From NCBI RefSeq assembly GCF_944324505.1, contig NZ_CALUWO010000002.1, positions 62,001 to 126,000 of the forward strand: a DNA stretch of 64,000 nt. The letters are read 5' to 3'. Position 1 is the first letter of the stretch; every line of letters begins with the position of its first letter. The translations under genes and the position numbers were made by a program. The notes beneath the pieces are model-generated. The model saw only the letters and a list, made by a program, of their open reading frames with translations, was not told the DNA's origin and did not search any database. Source of the stretch: an uncultured Desulfovibrio sp. Lineage in GTDB: Bacteria; Desulfobacterota; Desulfovibrionia; Desulfovibrionales; Desulfovibrionaceae. This document shows positions 9,794 through 17,648 of the stretch, in pieces.

Positions 9794-10462
9794 ATGATAC
9801 CTGATCTTTCCCCCATTTTCCGCCGCTACGTGGCCCTGCGTGACCAGGCCGATGCGGTCTTTGCCACCGTGCGCGACAAGTACCCCCAGTGCGTTGCCTG
9901 CAAGGAAGGCTGCAGCGACTGCTGCCATGCCCTTTTTGACCTGCCGCTGGTGGAAGCCATGTATATCAACAAGGCCTTTCAGGAGCATTTCGGCTACGGC
10001 AGCCAGCGTTCCGCCATTCTGGAACGCGCCTCCGAAACGGACCGTCACCTCACCCGGCTCAAGCGTGAACTCTTCCGCGAGGAGAAGGCAGGCAAAGAGC
10101 TCAATGACATCATGGACGAAGCCGCGCGCATCAAGTCGCGCTGCCCCCTGCTGGGCGATGATGACCGCTGCCTGCTCTATGCCGAACGGCCCATCACCTG
10201 CCGCATTTACGGCGTCCCCACCTCCATCGGCGGACAGGGCCATGTCTGCGGCTTTGCCGCCTTTGAAAAGGGCAAGAACTATCCCACCGTCAAGCTGGAA
10301 AAGATTCAGGACCAGCTCACCCAGATGAGCAGGGACATCGCCAGCACCGTCAAGAGCCGCTTCAAGGAACTGCACGATGTCTACGTGCCCCTGTCCATGG
10401 CGCTGCTTACCCGCTATGACGAAACCTACCTGGGCATCGGCCCGGCCAAGCGCGAGGACTAG
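9794..10462 (+). CDS. YkgJ-family Cys-cluster (Zn/Fe-chelating) protein
   Basis: A 222-residue cytoplasmic protein with the YkgJ signature: CVACKEGCSDCC near residues 34-45, then CPLLGDDDRCLLYAERPITCRIYG and a later Cys (HVCGF). These eight or so Cys residues are thought to bind a metal or Fe-S cluster; the function of the family is not settled. The start at 9794 was preferred to an upstream in-frame codon lying in a terminator-like hairpin. It is followed after 2 bases by a small conserved gene and then a TPR gene, an apparent three-gene operon behind the ferredoxin gene. Confidence 0.85.
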   Translation: MIPDLSPIFRRYVALRDQADAVFATVRDKYPQCVACKEGCSDCCHALFDLPLVEAMYINKAFQEHFGYGSQRSAILERASETDRHLTRLKRELFREEKAGKELNDIMDEAARIKSRCPLLGDDDRCLLYAERPITCRIYGVPTSIGGQGHVCGFAAFEKGKNYPTVKLEKIQDQLTQMSRDIASTVKSRFKELHDVYVPLSMALLTRYDETYLGIGPAKRED

Positions 10463-10464
10463 TC

Positions 10465-10866
10465 ATGCCGTCCATCCTTGGTTCCATCCCGGCCACGGTC
10501 TTTCGTGACGGGACCCCCCAGAAGCTCACGGCGGACGAGGAACGGCAGAAGCGCGAAATCTACGAAAAGATGAACCCGCGCCGCCGCAAGTTCGTGGACC
10601 GCATCGGCTATGACAACTGGGACCCCTTCCAGAAGCCCAACGATCCCCTGGACCTGCGCATGGACGTGAGCAAGCGCACCACGCAGCAGCTCGTGCGCGA
10701 GTTTCTGCACGAGGCGGACAAGAAAGGCCATTACAGCAACGACTATGCCCGCGGTGCGCTGGAATGCGCCCTGGGCGTGGTCAACCGCGACGAAAAGTAC
10801 CTGGGCATCATGGATTTCTGCCTCTGGTACCGTGATCTCCTGAAAAAAGAGGGCCACCTTCTATGA
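10465..10866 (+). CDS. conserved small protein, unknown function
   Basis: A 133-residue, highly charged soluble protein with no motif I can name. It has a basic N-terminal half (EIYEKMNPRRRKFVDRIGYDNWDPFQ) and a helical C-terminal half containing ECALGVVNRDEKYLGIMDF. The start lies 2 bases after the YkgJ-type gene and the stop overlaps the TPR gene start (ATGA), so the three are translationally coupled. The composition and codon use match the neighbours. The function is unknown; its context suggests it works with the Cys-cluster and TPR proteins. Confidence 0.75.
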   Translation: MPSILGSIPATVFRDGTPQKLTADEERQKREIYEKMNPRRRKFVDRIGYDNWDPFQKPNDPLDLRMDVSKRTTQQLVREFLHEADKKGHYSNDYARGALECALGVVNRDEKYLGIMDFCLWYRDLLKKEGHLL

Positions 10867-11489
10867 AAAAAAGCTACGACGACATCGACGAATACATTGC
10901 CGATCTCAAGGCCGAAATCGAAGCCAACGAGCAGTGCGCCAACCATCACTACAATCTGGGACTGGCCCTGCTGAGCAAGCGCGACTTCATGGGCGCCGAG
11001 GCGTCCTTCCTGGATGCGGTGCGCAATTCGCCCCACCTGGCCGAAGCCTATGTGCAGCTGGGCGGCATCTGCCTGGAACGCGGCGATCTGGAAGGCTGCC
11101 TGCGCTATAACGAGGAAGCCGCCAACTGCCGTGCCAAGTTCCCCGTGCCGTGGAGCAATATCGCCTTTGTGCACCTGCAGCGCGGCGAACCCGACAAGGC
11201 CATCACCGCCCTGAACAAGGCCCTCAAGTGGGACCCCGACTTCCTCCAGGCCAAGAATGCCCTGGCCACTGCCTATTACATGAAGCAGAACTGGGAAGCC
11301 TGCGAAAAGCTCTGCACGGAAATCATCACCAAGGAACCCGCCTTTGCCCCGGCCTGGAACAATCTGGCCCTGGCCCGCTTTGAACAGGGCAAGTATGCCG
11401 ACGCCCGCGAGGCCGTCAACGAGGCCGTCAAACTCGGCTTTGACGTGCCGCAGGGCTTCCTGGACGAACTGGCCCAGCAGGGCGTCTAG
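10863..11489 (+). CDS. tetratricopeptide repeat protein
   Basis: A 208-residue soluble protein made almost entirely of TPR units. About five 34-residue repeats can be traced from residue 27, with typical Ala/Gly/Tyr/Pro positions (for example HYNLGLALLSKRDFMGAEAS, AWNNLALARFEQGKYADARE). TPR arrays mediate protein-protein contacts, so it probably scaffolds the Cys-cluster protein or the small protein encoded just upstream. It has no signal peptide. It is the last gene of the overlapping trio and is followed by a strong terminator. Confidence 0.85.
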   Translation: MKKSYDDIDEYIADLKAEIEANEQCANHHYNLGLALLSKRDFMGAEASFLDAVRNSPHLAEAYVQLGGICLERGDLEGCLRYNEEAANCRAKFPVPWSNIAFVHLQRGEPDKAITALNKALKWDPDFLQAKNALATAYYMKQNWEACEKLCTEIITKEPAFAPAWNNLALARFEQGKYADAREAVNEAVKLGFDVPQGFLDELAQQGV

Positions 11490-11523
11490 CGGCGCTGCCT
11501 GTCGCGCGTCCGCGCGCAACAAA

Positions 11524-11567
11524 AAAAATCGGCCTTCCTCCGGGAACAGGCCGATTTTTCTTTTTTT
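11524..11567. terminator. bidirectional terminator
   Basis: ATCGGCCT (11528-11535) pairs with AGGCCGAT (11548-11555), extended by five A-T pairs, with A-tract on the left and T-tract on the right. It can end the TPR operon rightward and the exonuclease III transcript leftward. Confidence 0.9.
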
Positions 11568-11603
11568 GGGGGTCTCCGCCGTGCCGCGGACCGGACAGAT
11601 ACG

Positions 11604-12410
11604 TCAGATGTCCAGCTCCAGCCCCACGGGGCAATGATCCGACCCGTAGACCTGATCCTCGATCCAGGCATCGCGGATGGCCGGCGTCAATTCCTCGGAC
11701 ACAAAAAAGTAGTCGATGCGCCAGCCGATGTTCCGGGCACGGGCACGGGTCTTGTAGGACCACCACGAATAGCGGTCCTTTTCCTCGCCGTGCACATGGC
11801 GGAAGGTGTCCACATAGCCCAGCGCCGTGAAGCTGTCCAGAAAGGCGCGCTCTTCGGGCAGAAAGCCGGTGTTTTTCTCGTTCTGGCGGGGGCGGGCCAG
11901 GTCAATGGGCCGATGCGCAATATTGAAATCGCCGCAGACCACCACGGGCTTGGTCTTGCGGCAGAGCTGGGCATAGCGCACAAAGGCGTCAAAAAAGCCC
12001 ATCTTGTAGGGAACGCGCACAAAGCGTCCCGTGGGCCGTCCCTGGGCATCCAGTTCCTCGGCGCCGCCATTGGGAAAGTATCCGTTGAAAAAATGAAATT
12101 TTTCAAATTCCAGGTGCAGCAGGCGGCCTTCCCCCTGCCAGGCAGGATCAGGCAGCTCTGCCCGGACAGACAGCGCCGGCATGCGGCTGAAAACCGCCAC
12201 CCCGGAATAGCCCTTCCTGACCACGCTGGATGCCCAGTGGCCGTGCCAGCCCTGGGGTTCCCGCAGACTGGGGGGCAGCTGGTCAGGGCTGGCCTTGGTT
12301 TCCTGCAGGGCCACCACCTGGGCGTCACTCTCCGTAAACCAGCGCCAGTCCTCCTTGGCGGATACGGCCCGCAGGCCGTTGACATTCCACGATACAAGTT
12401 TGATGGTCAT
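11604..12410 (-). CDS. xth: exodeoxyribonuclease III (AP endonuclease Xth/ExoA)
   Basis: A 268-residue Mg-dependent nuclease that cuts at abasic sites and degrades 3' ends in base-excision repair. It shows the family motifs SWNVNGLRA, LQETKA (metal-binding Glu), GDFNIAHRPIDLA (catalytic Asp/Asn), GWRIDYFF and the terminal SDHCPVGLEL with the catalytic Asp-His. Length is normal. It is a single-gene unit, convergent with the TPR operon and divergent from the IMP cyclohydrolase gene. Confidence 0.95.
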   Translation of the reverse strand: MTIKLVSWNVNGLRAVSAKEDWRWFTESDAQVVALQETKASPDQLPPSLREPQGWHGHWASSVVRKGYSGVAVFSRMPALSVRAELPDPAWQGEGRLLHLEFEKFHFFNGYFPNGGAEELDAQGRPTGRFVRVPYKMGFFDAFVRYAQLCRKTKPVVVCGDFNIAHRPIDLARPRQNEKNTGFLPEERAFLDSFTALGYVDTFRHVHGEEKDRYSWWSYKTRARARNIGWRIDYFFVSEELTPAIRDAWIEDQVYGSDHCPVGLELDI

Positions 12411-12550
12411 GCTGTTCTCCCACCGCGCTTATAGCCTGTGCCGTACAGGCAGGCAAGGGCCGTGCCCCGGCCTTTTCCGGCGATTGCAAGGCGTCACGCT
12501 TTCTGGCAAGGTGGGGCTGCGGTATTTTTCTTGATCAGGAGAGGATCATT

Positions 12551-13147
12551 ATGGATATGCTTCCCATTCGTCGGGCCATCCTGAGCGTGACCGACAAGAG
12601 CGGCCTGGTGGAATTTGCCCGCTTTCTGACCTCCCACGGGGTGGAACTGGTCTCCACCGGCGGCACGCAGAAGGCTCTGGAAGCCGCCGGCCTGCCGGTG
12701 ACGGCCGTGAGCACCGTCACGGGCTTTCCGGAAATCCTGGGCGGCCGGGTCAAGACCCTGCACCCCAAGATTCATGCGGGCATCCTGGCCAACAAGGATG
12801 ACCCCCAGCACATGGCCACGCTGGCCGAAAAGGGTATCCGGCCCTTTGATCTCATCTGTGTCAATCTCTATGACTTTGCCGGCGCCGTGGAGCGCAAGCT
12901 CTCGCTGGAACAGGCCGTGGAGGAAATCGACATCGGCGGCCCCTGCATGATCCGCGCGGCGGCCAAGAACTTCCACAGCATTCTTGTGCTGCCCGGCCCC
13001 CAGTGGTACGCCCGGGCACAGGAAGAGCTGGAAGCCAACAATATGCAGGTGGGGCTGGAATTCCGTCAGATGCTCGCGTCGCGCGCCTTTGAGGCCACCT
13101 CGCGCTATGACGCCCTCATCAGCTCCTATCTGCGTCCGGGGGCCTAG
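12551..13147 (+). CDS. stand-alone IMP cyclohydrolase (PurH N-terminal domain only)
   Basis: A 198-residue protein matching only the MGS-like IMP cyclohydrolase domain of bifunctional PurH, with VSTGGTQKAL, VTGFPEILGGRVKTLHPKIH, and the DIGGPCMIRAAAKN motif. It would close formyl-AICAR to IMP in the last step of purine synthesis. The formyltransferase domain, normally residues 200-520, is absent: the frame ends in TAG and the next gene is hflX, so it is a natural single-domain version rather than a frameshift. The AICAR formyltransferase step must be done by another protein. An AGGAGAGG site precedes the start; a second ATG lies 6 bases further in. Confidence 0.88.
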   Translation: MDMLPIRRAILSVTDKSGLVEFARFLTSHGVELVSTGGTQKALEAAGLPVTAVSTVTGFPEILGGRVKTLHPKIHAGILANKDDPQHMATLAEKGIRPFDLICVNLYDFAGAVERKLSLEQAVEEIDIGGPCMIRAAAKNFHSILVLPGPQWYARAQEELEANNMQVGLEFRQMLASRAFEATSRYDALISSYLRPGA

Positions 13148-13149
13148 CC

Positions 13150-14844
13150 ATTTCCAGAATCGAAGGCAACCTCCAGGGCCTGAAGGCCAGTCAGACGCGC
13201 GCCCTCGAACGCCTGCAGCATCGCCGTTTTCCCCTTACGGAGGTCTACAGCATCGAGCAGGCGCGGGAAATGGCGCTGCTGTCGCGGGCCATCGGGCGGC
13301 AGCTTGGCCTGCTCATTGACAGGCGTGGCCGCGTGGACATGGTGATCGTGGGCGAAGCGGGCAGCATCCTCATTCCGGAGCTGCCGCGCGCCCGCGCCGG
13401 TGCCGAACGTCTGCGCGGCCTGCGTCTGCTGCATACCCACCTCACACCGGACCTGCTCAGCCAGGAAGACCTCATGGACATGCTCTTCCTGCGTCTGGAT
13501 GCGGTCATCGCCCTGACGGTCAATCCCGCCGGCGACCCGGTGCAGTGGCAGTCCGCCAGCCTGCTGCCCGCCGCGCCTGCCCTGTCCGGCAGTGGTGGCA
13601 CACGGGCGCCCTACCGCCTGGATCCGCCCCGTCCCTGGGATCAGACAGCAGCCCACTTTGCGGCCACAGCCGAAGCCCTGGAAAACGAGCTGGCCCGTCA
13701 GGGAGACAGCACCCTTCAGACCGCGGGCAGACCACGGGCCGTTCTGGTTTCCGTGGCCTCGCTGCCGCGCCTCACCCAGGAGCAGCATCTGGATGAACTG
13801 GCCGAACTGGCCCGCACTGCCGGCCTGGATGTGGCCGGACGCATGGTGCAACGGGTGGCCCAGGTCAATCCCAAGTTCATCCTGGGCAAAGGCAAGATGG
13901 CGGAACTGGAAGTGCTGGCCCTGCAGGGCAATGCCGACACCCTGATCTTTGACGGCGAACTGGCGCCGGCCCAGCTGCACAATCTGGCGGACATCACGGA
14001 ACGCAAGGTGCTGGACCGTACCCAGCTCATCCTTGATATCTTTGCCCAGCACGCCGTGACCCGGGCCGGCAAACTCCAGGTGGAGCTGGCCCAGCTGCGC
14101 TATACCCTGCCCCGGCTCACCGGCAGGAATCGCGCCATGGACCGGCTCATGGGCGGCATCGGCGGACGCGGCCCCGGCGAAACCAAGCTGGAAACAGACC
14201 GCCGCCGCAGCCGCGAGCGCATGGCCCGCATCCACAGGGAACTGGAACAGCTGCGCCGCCAGCGGGCCTTCACCCGCGAGCACCGCTCCCGCCGGGGCAT
14301 TCCCCTGGCCGCCCTGGTGGGCTACACCAATGCGGGCAAGTCCACCCTGCTCAACAGCCTTACCCGCTCAACGGTCCTGGCCGAAAACAAGCTCTTTGCC
14401 ACGCTGGACCCCACCACCCGGCGCCTGCGCTTTCCTGCCGAGCGGGAAATCATTCTGGCCGATACCGTGGGCTTCATCCGCAATCTGCCCCGAGAACTCA
14501 TGGATGCCTTCCGGGCCACCCTGGAAGAGCTGGAAGCCGCCGACCTCCTGCTACACGTGGCCGATGCCTCCCATCCCGACCTGCTCCAGCAGCTGAGCGC
14601 CGTGGAGACCATTCTGGAAGAACTGGGCCTGCACCACGTACCGCGCCTGCTGGTGCTCAACAAGTGGGACGCCCTGCCCGCGCCCGTGCGGGCGGACCTG
14701 CTGGATGCCTTTCCCACGGCACTGCCCGTTTCGGCCAAAACCGGCAGCGGCCTGAAAACCCTGCTGCGGGAGCTGGAAATTCACCTCATGCCCGTTGCGC
14801 CCGACGCTCTGCCGGTACCCAACGCCCCGGCGCTGCTCCAGTAG
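13150..14844 (+). CDS. hflX: GTPase HflX
   Basis: A 564-residue ribosome-associated GTPase involved in splitting stalled ribosomes. G1 is GYTNAGKST near residue 391, G3 DTVGF near 438, and G4 NKWD near 504; upstream is the HflX glycine-rich domain (GGIGGRGPGETKLE). The first in-frame ATG is at 13270, but the 40 codons before it encode sequence that looks like the conserved HflX N-terminus (SRIEGNLQGLKASQTRALER). The only start-like codon there is ATT at 13150, 7 bases after GGGGG and 2 bases after the cyclohydrolase stop. An ATT start is therefore proposed. Confidence 0.9.
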   Translation: MSRIEGNLQGLKASQTRALERLQHRRFPLTEVYSIEQAREMALLSRAIGRQLGLLIDRRGRVDMVIVGEAGSILIPELPRARAGAERLRGLRLLHTHLTPDLLSQEDLMDMLFLRLDAVIALTVNPAGDPVQWQSASLLPAAPALSGSGGTRAPYRLDPPRPWDQTAAHFAATAEALENELARQGDSTLQTAGRPRAVLVSVASLPRLTQEQHLDELAELARTAGLDVAGRMVQRVAQVNPKFILGKGKMAELEVLALQGNADTLIFDGELAPAQLHNLADITERKVLDRTQLILDIFAQHAVTRAGKLQVELAQLRYTLPRLTGRNRAMDRLMGGIGGRGPGETKLETDRRRSRERMARIHRELEQLRRQRAFTREHRSRRGIPLAALVGYTNAGKSTLLNSLTRSTVLAENKLFATLDPTTRRLRFPAEREIILADTVGFIRNLPRELMDAFRATLEELEAADLLLHVADASHPDLLQQLSAVETILEELGLHHVPRLLVLNKWDALPAPVRADLLDAFPTALPVSAKTGSGLKTLLRELEIHLMPVAPDALPVPNAPALLQ

Positions 14845-15391
14845 GCCCGGCCGGCACGCCGCCCCCCGCCGCCCACGCCACATCTCTGCGGCTCGCGCCC
14901 GCCTGGCCGCAATCCTGCTGCCGGCGCCCGGACTGATGCTGCCCGATGCTGCCCGAAATGCTGCCTGCTGCCCAGGGTCGTGCCGTACAGGTCCGCGCGC
15001 CTGATCGTGCTCCGGTCCCGGCTTGCGGCAGCGGCGTTAATGCACGTGCCCGTGCGGATCATGGCCAGCAGAAGCGCCGGGGCATCGTCAGCCACGGCCT
15101 GGGAAAAAACGGCCCCCCTGAACCAGGCTGTCCATAACATGCACGAGCTTATGCAAAAAGGGAGAACCCCGTCGGGATTCTCCCTTTTCTGTTGCTGTCC
15201 TCGTTCCTTTTTCTTGTGGACCGGCACAGGGGCGCTACGCCGGAAATCCGGCAGCCCACGGTCTGCGCCACCCCGGCCATCACTGCCAGGGCACAGCCCA
15301 GGCCGGTTGACGGTCCGGCATCAGCCCGGCGCGCCTTCCGGCCAGGCCGGGCGGCATCCAGACGGGACATCCGGGCGGCAAGGCCGGATAT
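14845..15391. other. gene-free stretch with one terminator
   Basis: Around 547 bases with no frame I can support. It contains short direct repeats of GATGCTGCCC-like units (14934-14977) and a bidirectional terminator at 15155-15188. The right part is GC-rich with no promoter I can identify. It may be decayed sequence. Confidence 0.4.
15155..15188. terminator. bidirectional terminator
   Basis: AAAAGGGAGAA (15156-15166) pairs with TTCTCCCTTTT (15178-15188). The A/T-rich flanks allow termination in both directions, for hflX rightward and the deacylase gene leftward. Confidence 0.8.
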
Positions 15392-15916
15392 CTAGGCAGG
15401 CTTGTTCGCCTCCGGCCGGCCAAAGGTGGCTTCGGCCAGACGCCCGGCCGGCGTTCCCTGGGGATCGGGCCAGCGCTTGACCACGGCACTCAGCCGCATG
15501 AGGTCAAGGGGCTTGATCTTGAGCGTGCAGAGCACGTCACCGGTCTTGCCGTAGACATAGTCGTGGCGCAACAGCACCTCGTCAAAGATCACGGGCAGGC
15601 CGTGCCCCAGCAGGGGCACCCGTCCCGGCGCACAGCCGGCACGCAGCAGGACGGTTTCGGCATCCGCAGGGCGCAGGCTGGCATAGCCCAGCGCATCCCG
15701 CAGGGCCTTGAGGTCAATGCGCCCCCTGGCAGCACTGGTCACCAGCGCCACCAGCTCGCCATCCGCTTCCAGGATAAAGACCGGTGCGGCCTTGATGAGG
15801 TCAAAGCACTGCGCCGCATCACTTCGGGAAATGAGCGGTCTGTTATGGTGAATAAGCGCAAAATCCGCTTCGTTCTTCGTGAGCATGTCGCTCAGGATAT
15901 CTGTCAGGGACTGCAT
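15392..15916 (-). CDS. YbaK/EbsC-family aminoacyl-tRNA deacylase-like protein
   Basis: A 174-residue single-domain protein of the YbaK/ProX editing family, which hydrolyses mischarged tRNAs in trans. The fold is recognisable from the region with VFILEADGELVALVTSAARG, the GYASLRPADAETVLLRAGCAPGRVPLLGHG segment (family motif with G-x-V-P/S-P-x-G) and a following VIFDEVLL strand. The canonical catalytic Lys is less clear in this version. The start at 15916 has AAAGGAG upstream. It lies 62 bases after a lipoprotein gene on the same strand. Substrate tRNA cannot be told from sequence. Confidence 0.75.
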   Translation of the reverse strand: MQSLTDILSDMLTKNEADFALIHHNRPLISRSDAAQCFDLIKAAPVFILEADGELVALVTSAARGRIDLKALRDALGYASLRPADAETVLLRAGCAPGRVPLLGHGLPVIFDEVLLRHDYVYGKTGDVLCTLKIKPLDLMRLSAVVKRWPDPQGTPAGRLAEATFGRPEANKPA

Positions 15917-15978
15917 GGAAACTCCTTTGGCACACGGCAGGGGCCGGCTGAACGCAGCGGCCCGGCACCTCGCCGGAC

Positions 15979-16623
15979 CTAGAGATTGACAGGCTTGCCC
16001 GCCTCCGCCGGAGCGGGATCCGCCGGAGCCGCGGGGGCAGCAGGAGCCGCCGGCGCCGCAGCCGGGGCCTGGGCATAGCGCCGCGCTTCTTCTTCCATGA
16101 TGGCGCGCCCCACCACCTTCCACTGCTCGCCGCGCTTCTGCAGGGCCAGCCACGAGGTCATGCCGGCAGGCGTGGTCACCGAGGCCACGGCAGCATCAGC
16201 CCCCAGCTCGACGATGCGGGCCTTGCGCAGGGATTCGGGCACCCACGGACAATCCGGGGTGGTGGCCGTGCGGCACTGGGCCATCATTTCGCCCGTGCTC
16301 ACCCCGCGGCGGAAGGCCGTGCACAGGCGGTCTTCCATATTGATAATGTCTCCCAACAGGTTGTCCACCCCACCCAGGCCGAGATCACGGCTCAGAGAGT
16401 CCAGCATGTCCAGGCCGCGATTTTCCTGCTTCATGTTGTTGAACTGGTTGGCGGCATACTGGCGCGTATCCATGAGGGCCAGAAAGGCGGCACTGTCATT
16501 CTTGCCCAGGGCATCCGCCATGGCATTGAGGGTCTTCTGGGGGCCGCTGGTCATGCAGGCCAGCAGCGAAAGACAACACAGGCCCATGACAAGCAGGGCC
16601 ACAGGACGACGAGGCAAACGCAT
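15979..16623 (-). CDS. putative lipoprotein, unknown function
   Basis: A 214-residue exported lipoprotein. The signal is basic then hydrophobic and ends in a lipobox LLAC (Cys22 or so). The mature part has a helical N-terminal half (AMADALGKNDSAAFLALMD) and a C-terminal segment resembling DUF4878/NTF2-like domains (TSWLALQKRGEQWKVVGRAI), finishing with a low-complexity Ala/Pro linker. A GGAGCG ribosome site precedes the ATG. Probably envelope-located; role unknown. It is transcribed towards the YbaK-like gene. Confidence 0.75.
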   Translation of the reverse strand: MRLPRRPVALLVMGLCCLSLLACMTSGPQKTLNAMADALGKNDSAAFLALMDTRQYAANQFNNMKQENRGLDMLDSLSRDLGLGGVDNLLGDIINMEDRLCTAFRRGVSTGEMMAQCRTATTPDCPWVPESLRKARIVELGADAAVASVTTPAGMTSWLALQKRGEQWKVVGRAIMEEEARRYAQAPAAAPAAPAAPAAPADPAPAEAGKPVNL

Positions 16624-16796
16624 AGGACGCTCCTTGACAAAAAGATTGGCGCAACGCTAGCACAGGCCCGTCCGTTTGCAAAGTCCGTCGCCGGAGGGGA
16701 CGGCAGGGCCTTTTTTTCCGCAACGCTCTCTGCTACAAGAGGGGCATGCCGCCACCCCGCCTTTTGCGGTTCACGGCGGCACACAACGGAGGCACA

Positions 16797-17561
16797 ATGA
16801 AAGTCATCATTATGTGCGGTGGCAAAGGCACGCGCCTGCGCGAAGAAACAGCCGTCAAGCCCAAACCCATGGTGGAGATCGGCGGCCGGCCCGTGCTCTG
16901 GCACATCATGTCCATCTACGCCCGTTTCGGCTACAAGGACTTCATCCTGCCGCTCGGCTACAAGGGTGAAGTCATCAAGCAGTATTTTCACGACTACAAT
17001 ATCCGCAACACGGACTTCACGGTCAATCTGAAAAACGGCGACATCACGGCCCATCCCACGGAAATCGTGGACTGGCGCGTGACCCTGTGCGACACCGGAC
17101 AGGAAACGCTCAAGGGCGCCCGCCTCAAGCGCGTGGCCCGGCACATTGACACGGACCGCTTCATGGTGACCTATGGCGACGGCGTGGCCGATATCGACCT
17201 GAACAAGCTGGTGGAATTTCACAAGCAGTCGGGTACCATCGGCACCTTTACCGGCGTGCGCATGCCCTCGCGTTTCGGCACGGTGCGCACCGACGCCAGC
17301 GGCAAAATCCTGTCCTGGGAAGAAAAGCCCGTGCTCAACGAATACATCAACTGCGGCTTCTTTGTCTTCAAGCGGGAGTTTCTGGACTATCTGAGCGAAG
17401 ACGAGTCCTGCGATCTGGAAAAGGAACCGTTGCAGCGCCTGGCTGCCGAGGGGCAGCTCTCCATGTATCCGCACCCCGGCCAGTGGCAGTGCATGGATAC
17501 CCTGCGCGACTCCATCAAGCTCAACGAACTCTGGGACAGCGGCAAGGCCTTCTGGCTGTAG
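16797..17561 (+). CDS. rfbF: glucose-1-phosphate cytidylyltransferase
   Basis: A 254-residue nucleotidyltransferase that makes CDP-glucose from CTP and glucose 1-phosphate, the entry step to CDP-3,6-dideoxyhexoses of O-antigens. The N-terminal motif GGKGTRLREETAVKPKPMVE is diagnostic of the RfbF subgroup; VTYGDGVADID and a Trp-containing C-terminus (GQWQCMDTLRD) agree. The start at 16797 follows CGGAGG. It heads a three-gene cluster with rfbG and a cupin epimerase-like gene. Confidence 0.95.
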   Translation: MKVIIMCGGKGTRLREETAVKPKPMVEIGGRPVLWHIMSIYARFGYKDFILPLGYKGEVIKQYFHDYNIRNTDFTVNLKNGDITAHPTEIVDWRVTLCDTGQETLKGARLKRVARHIDTDRFMVTYGDGVADIDLNKLVEFHKQSGTIGTFTGVRMPSRFGTVRTDASGKILSWEEKPVLNEYINCGFFVFKREFLDYLSEDESCDLEKEPLQRLAAEGQLSMYPHPGQWQCMDTLRDSIKLNELWDSGKAFWL

Positions 17562-17648
17562 CCGCGCGACCCTGCCCTTCCGGCCCGTCCGTCCCCTGCC
17601 CCAGGCGGGAACGGACGGCCCTTTCCGCGTTTCACGCAAAGGACCTTC

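Noticed and set aside
13270..14844. hflX starting at the first ATG
   Set aside because: It would remove about 40 residues that look like the conserved family N-terminus and has no ribosome site.
14934..14977. CRISPR-like short repeats (GATGCTGCCC units)
   Set aside because: Units are 7-10 bases, adjacent and without spacers; no cas genes exist in the window.
14781..15227. A 148-codon minus-strand frame after hflX
   Set aside because: It crosses a terminator and the hflX 3' end and shows no family features.
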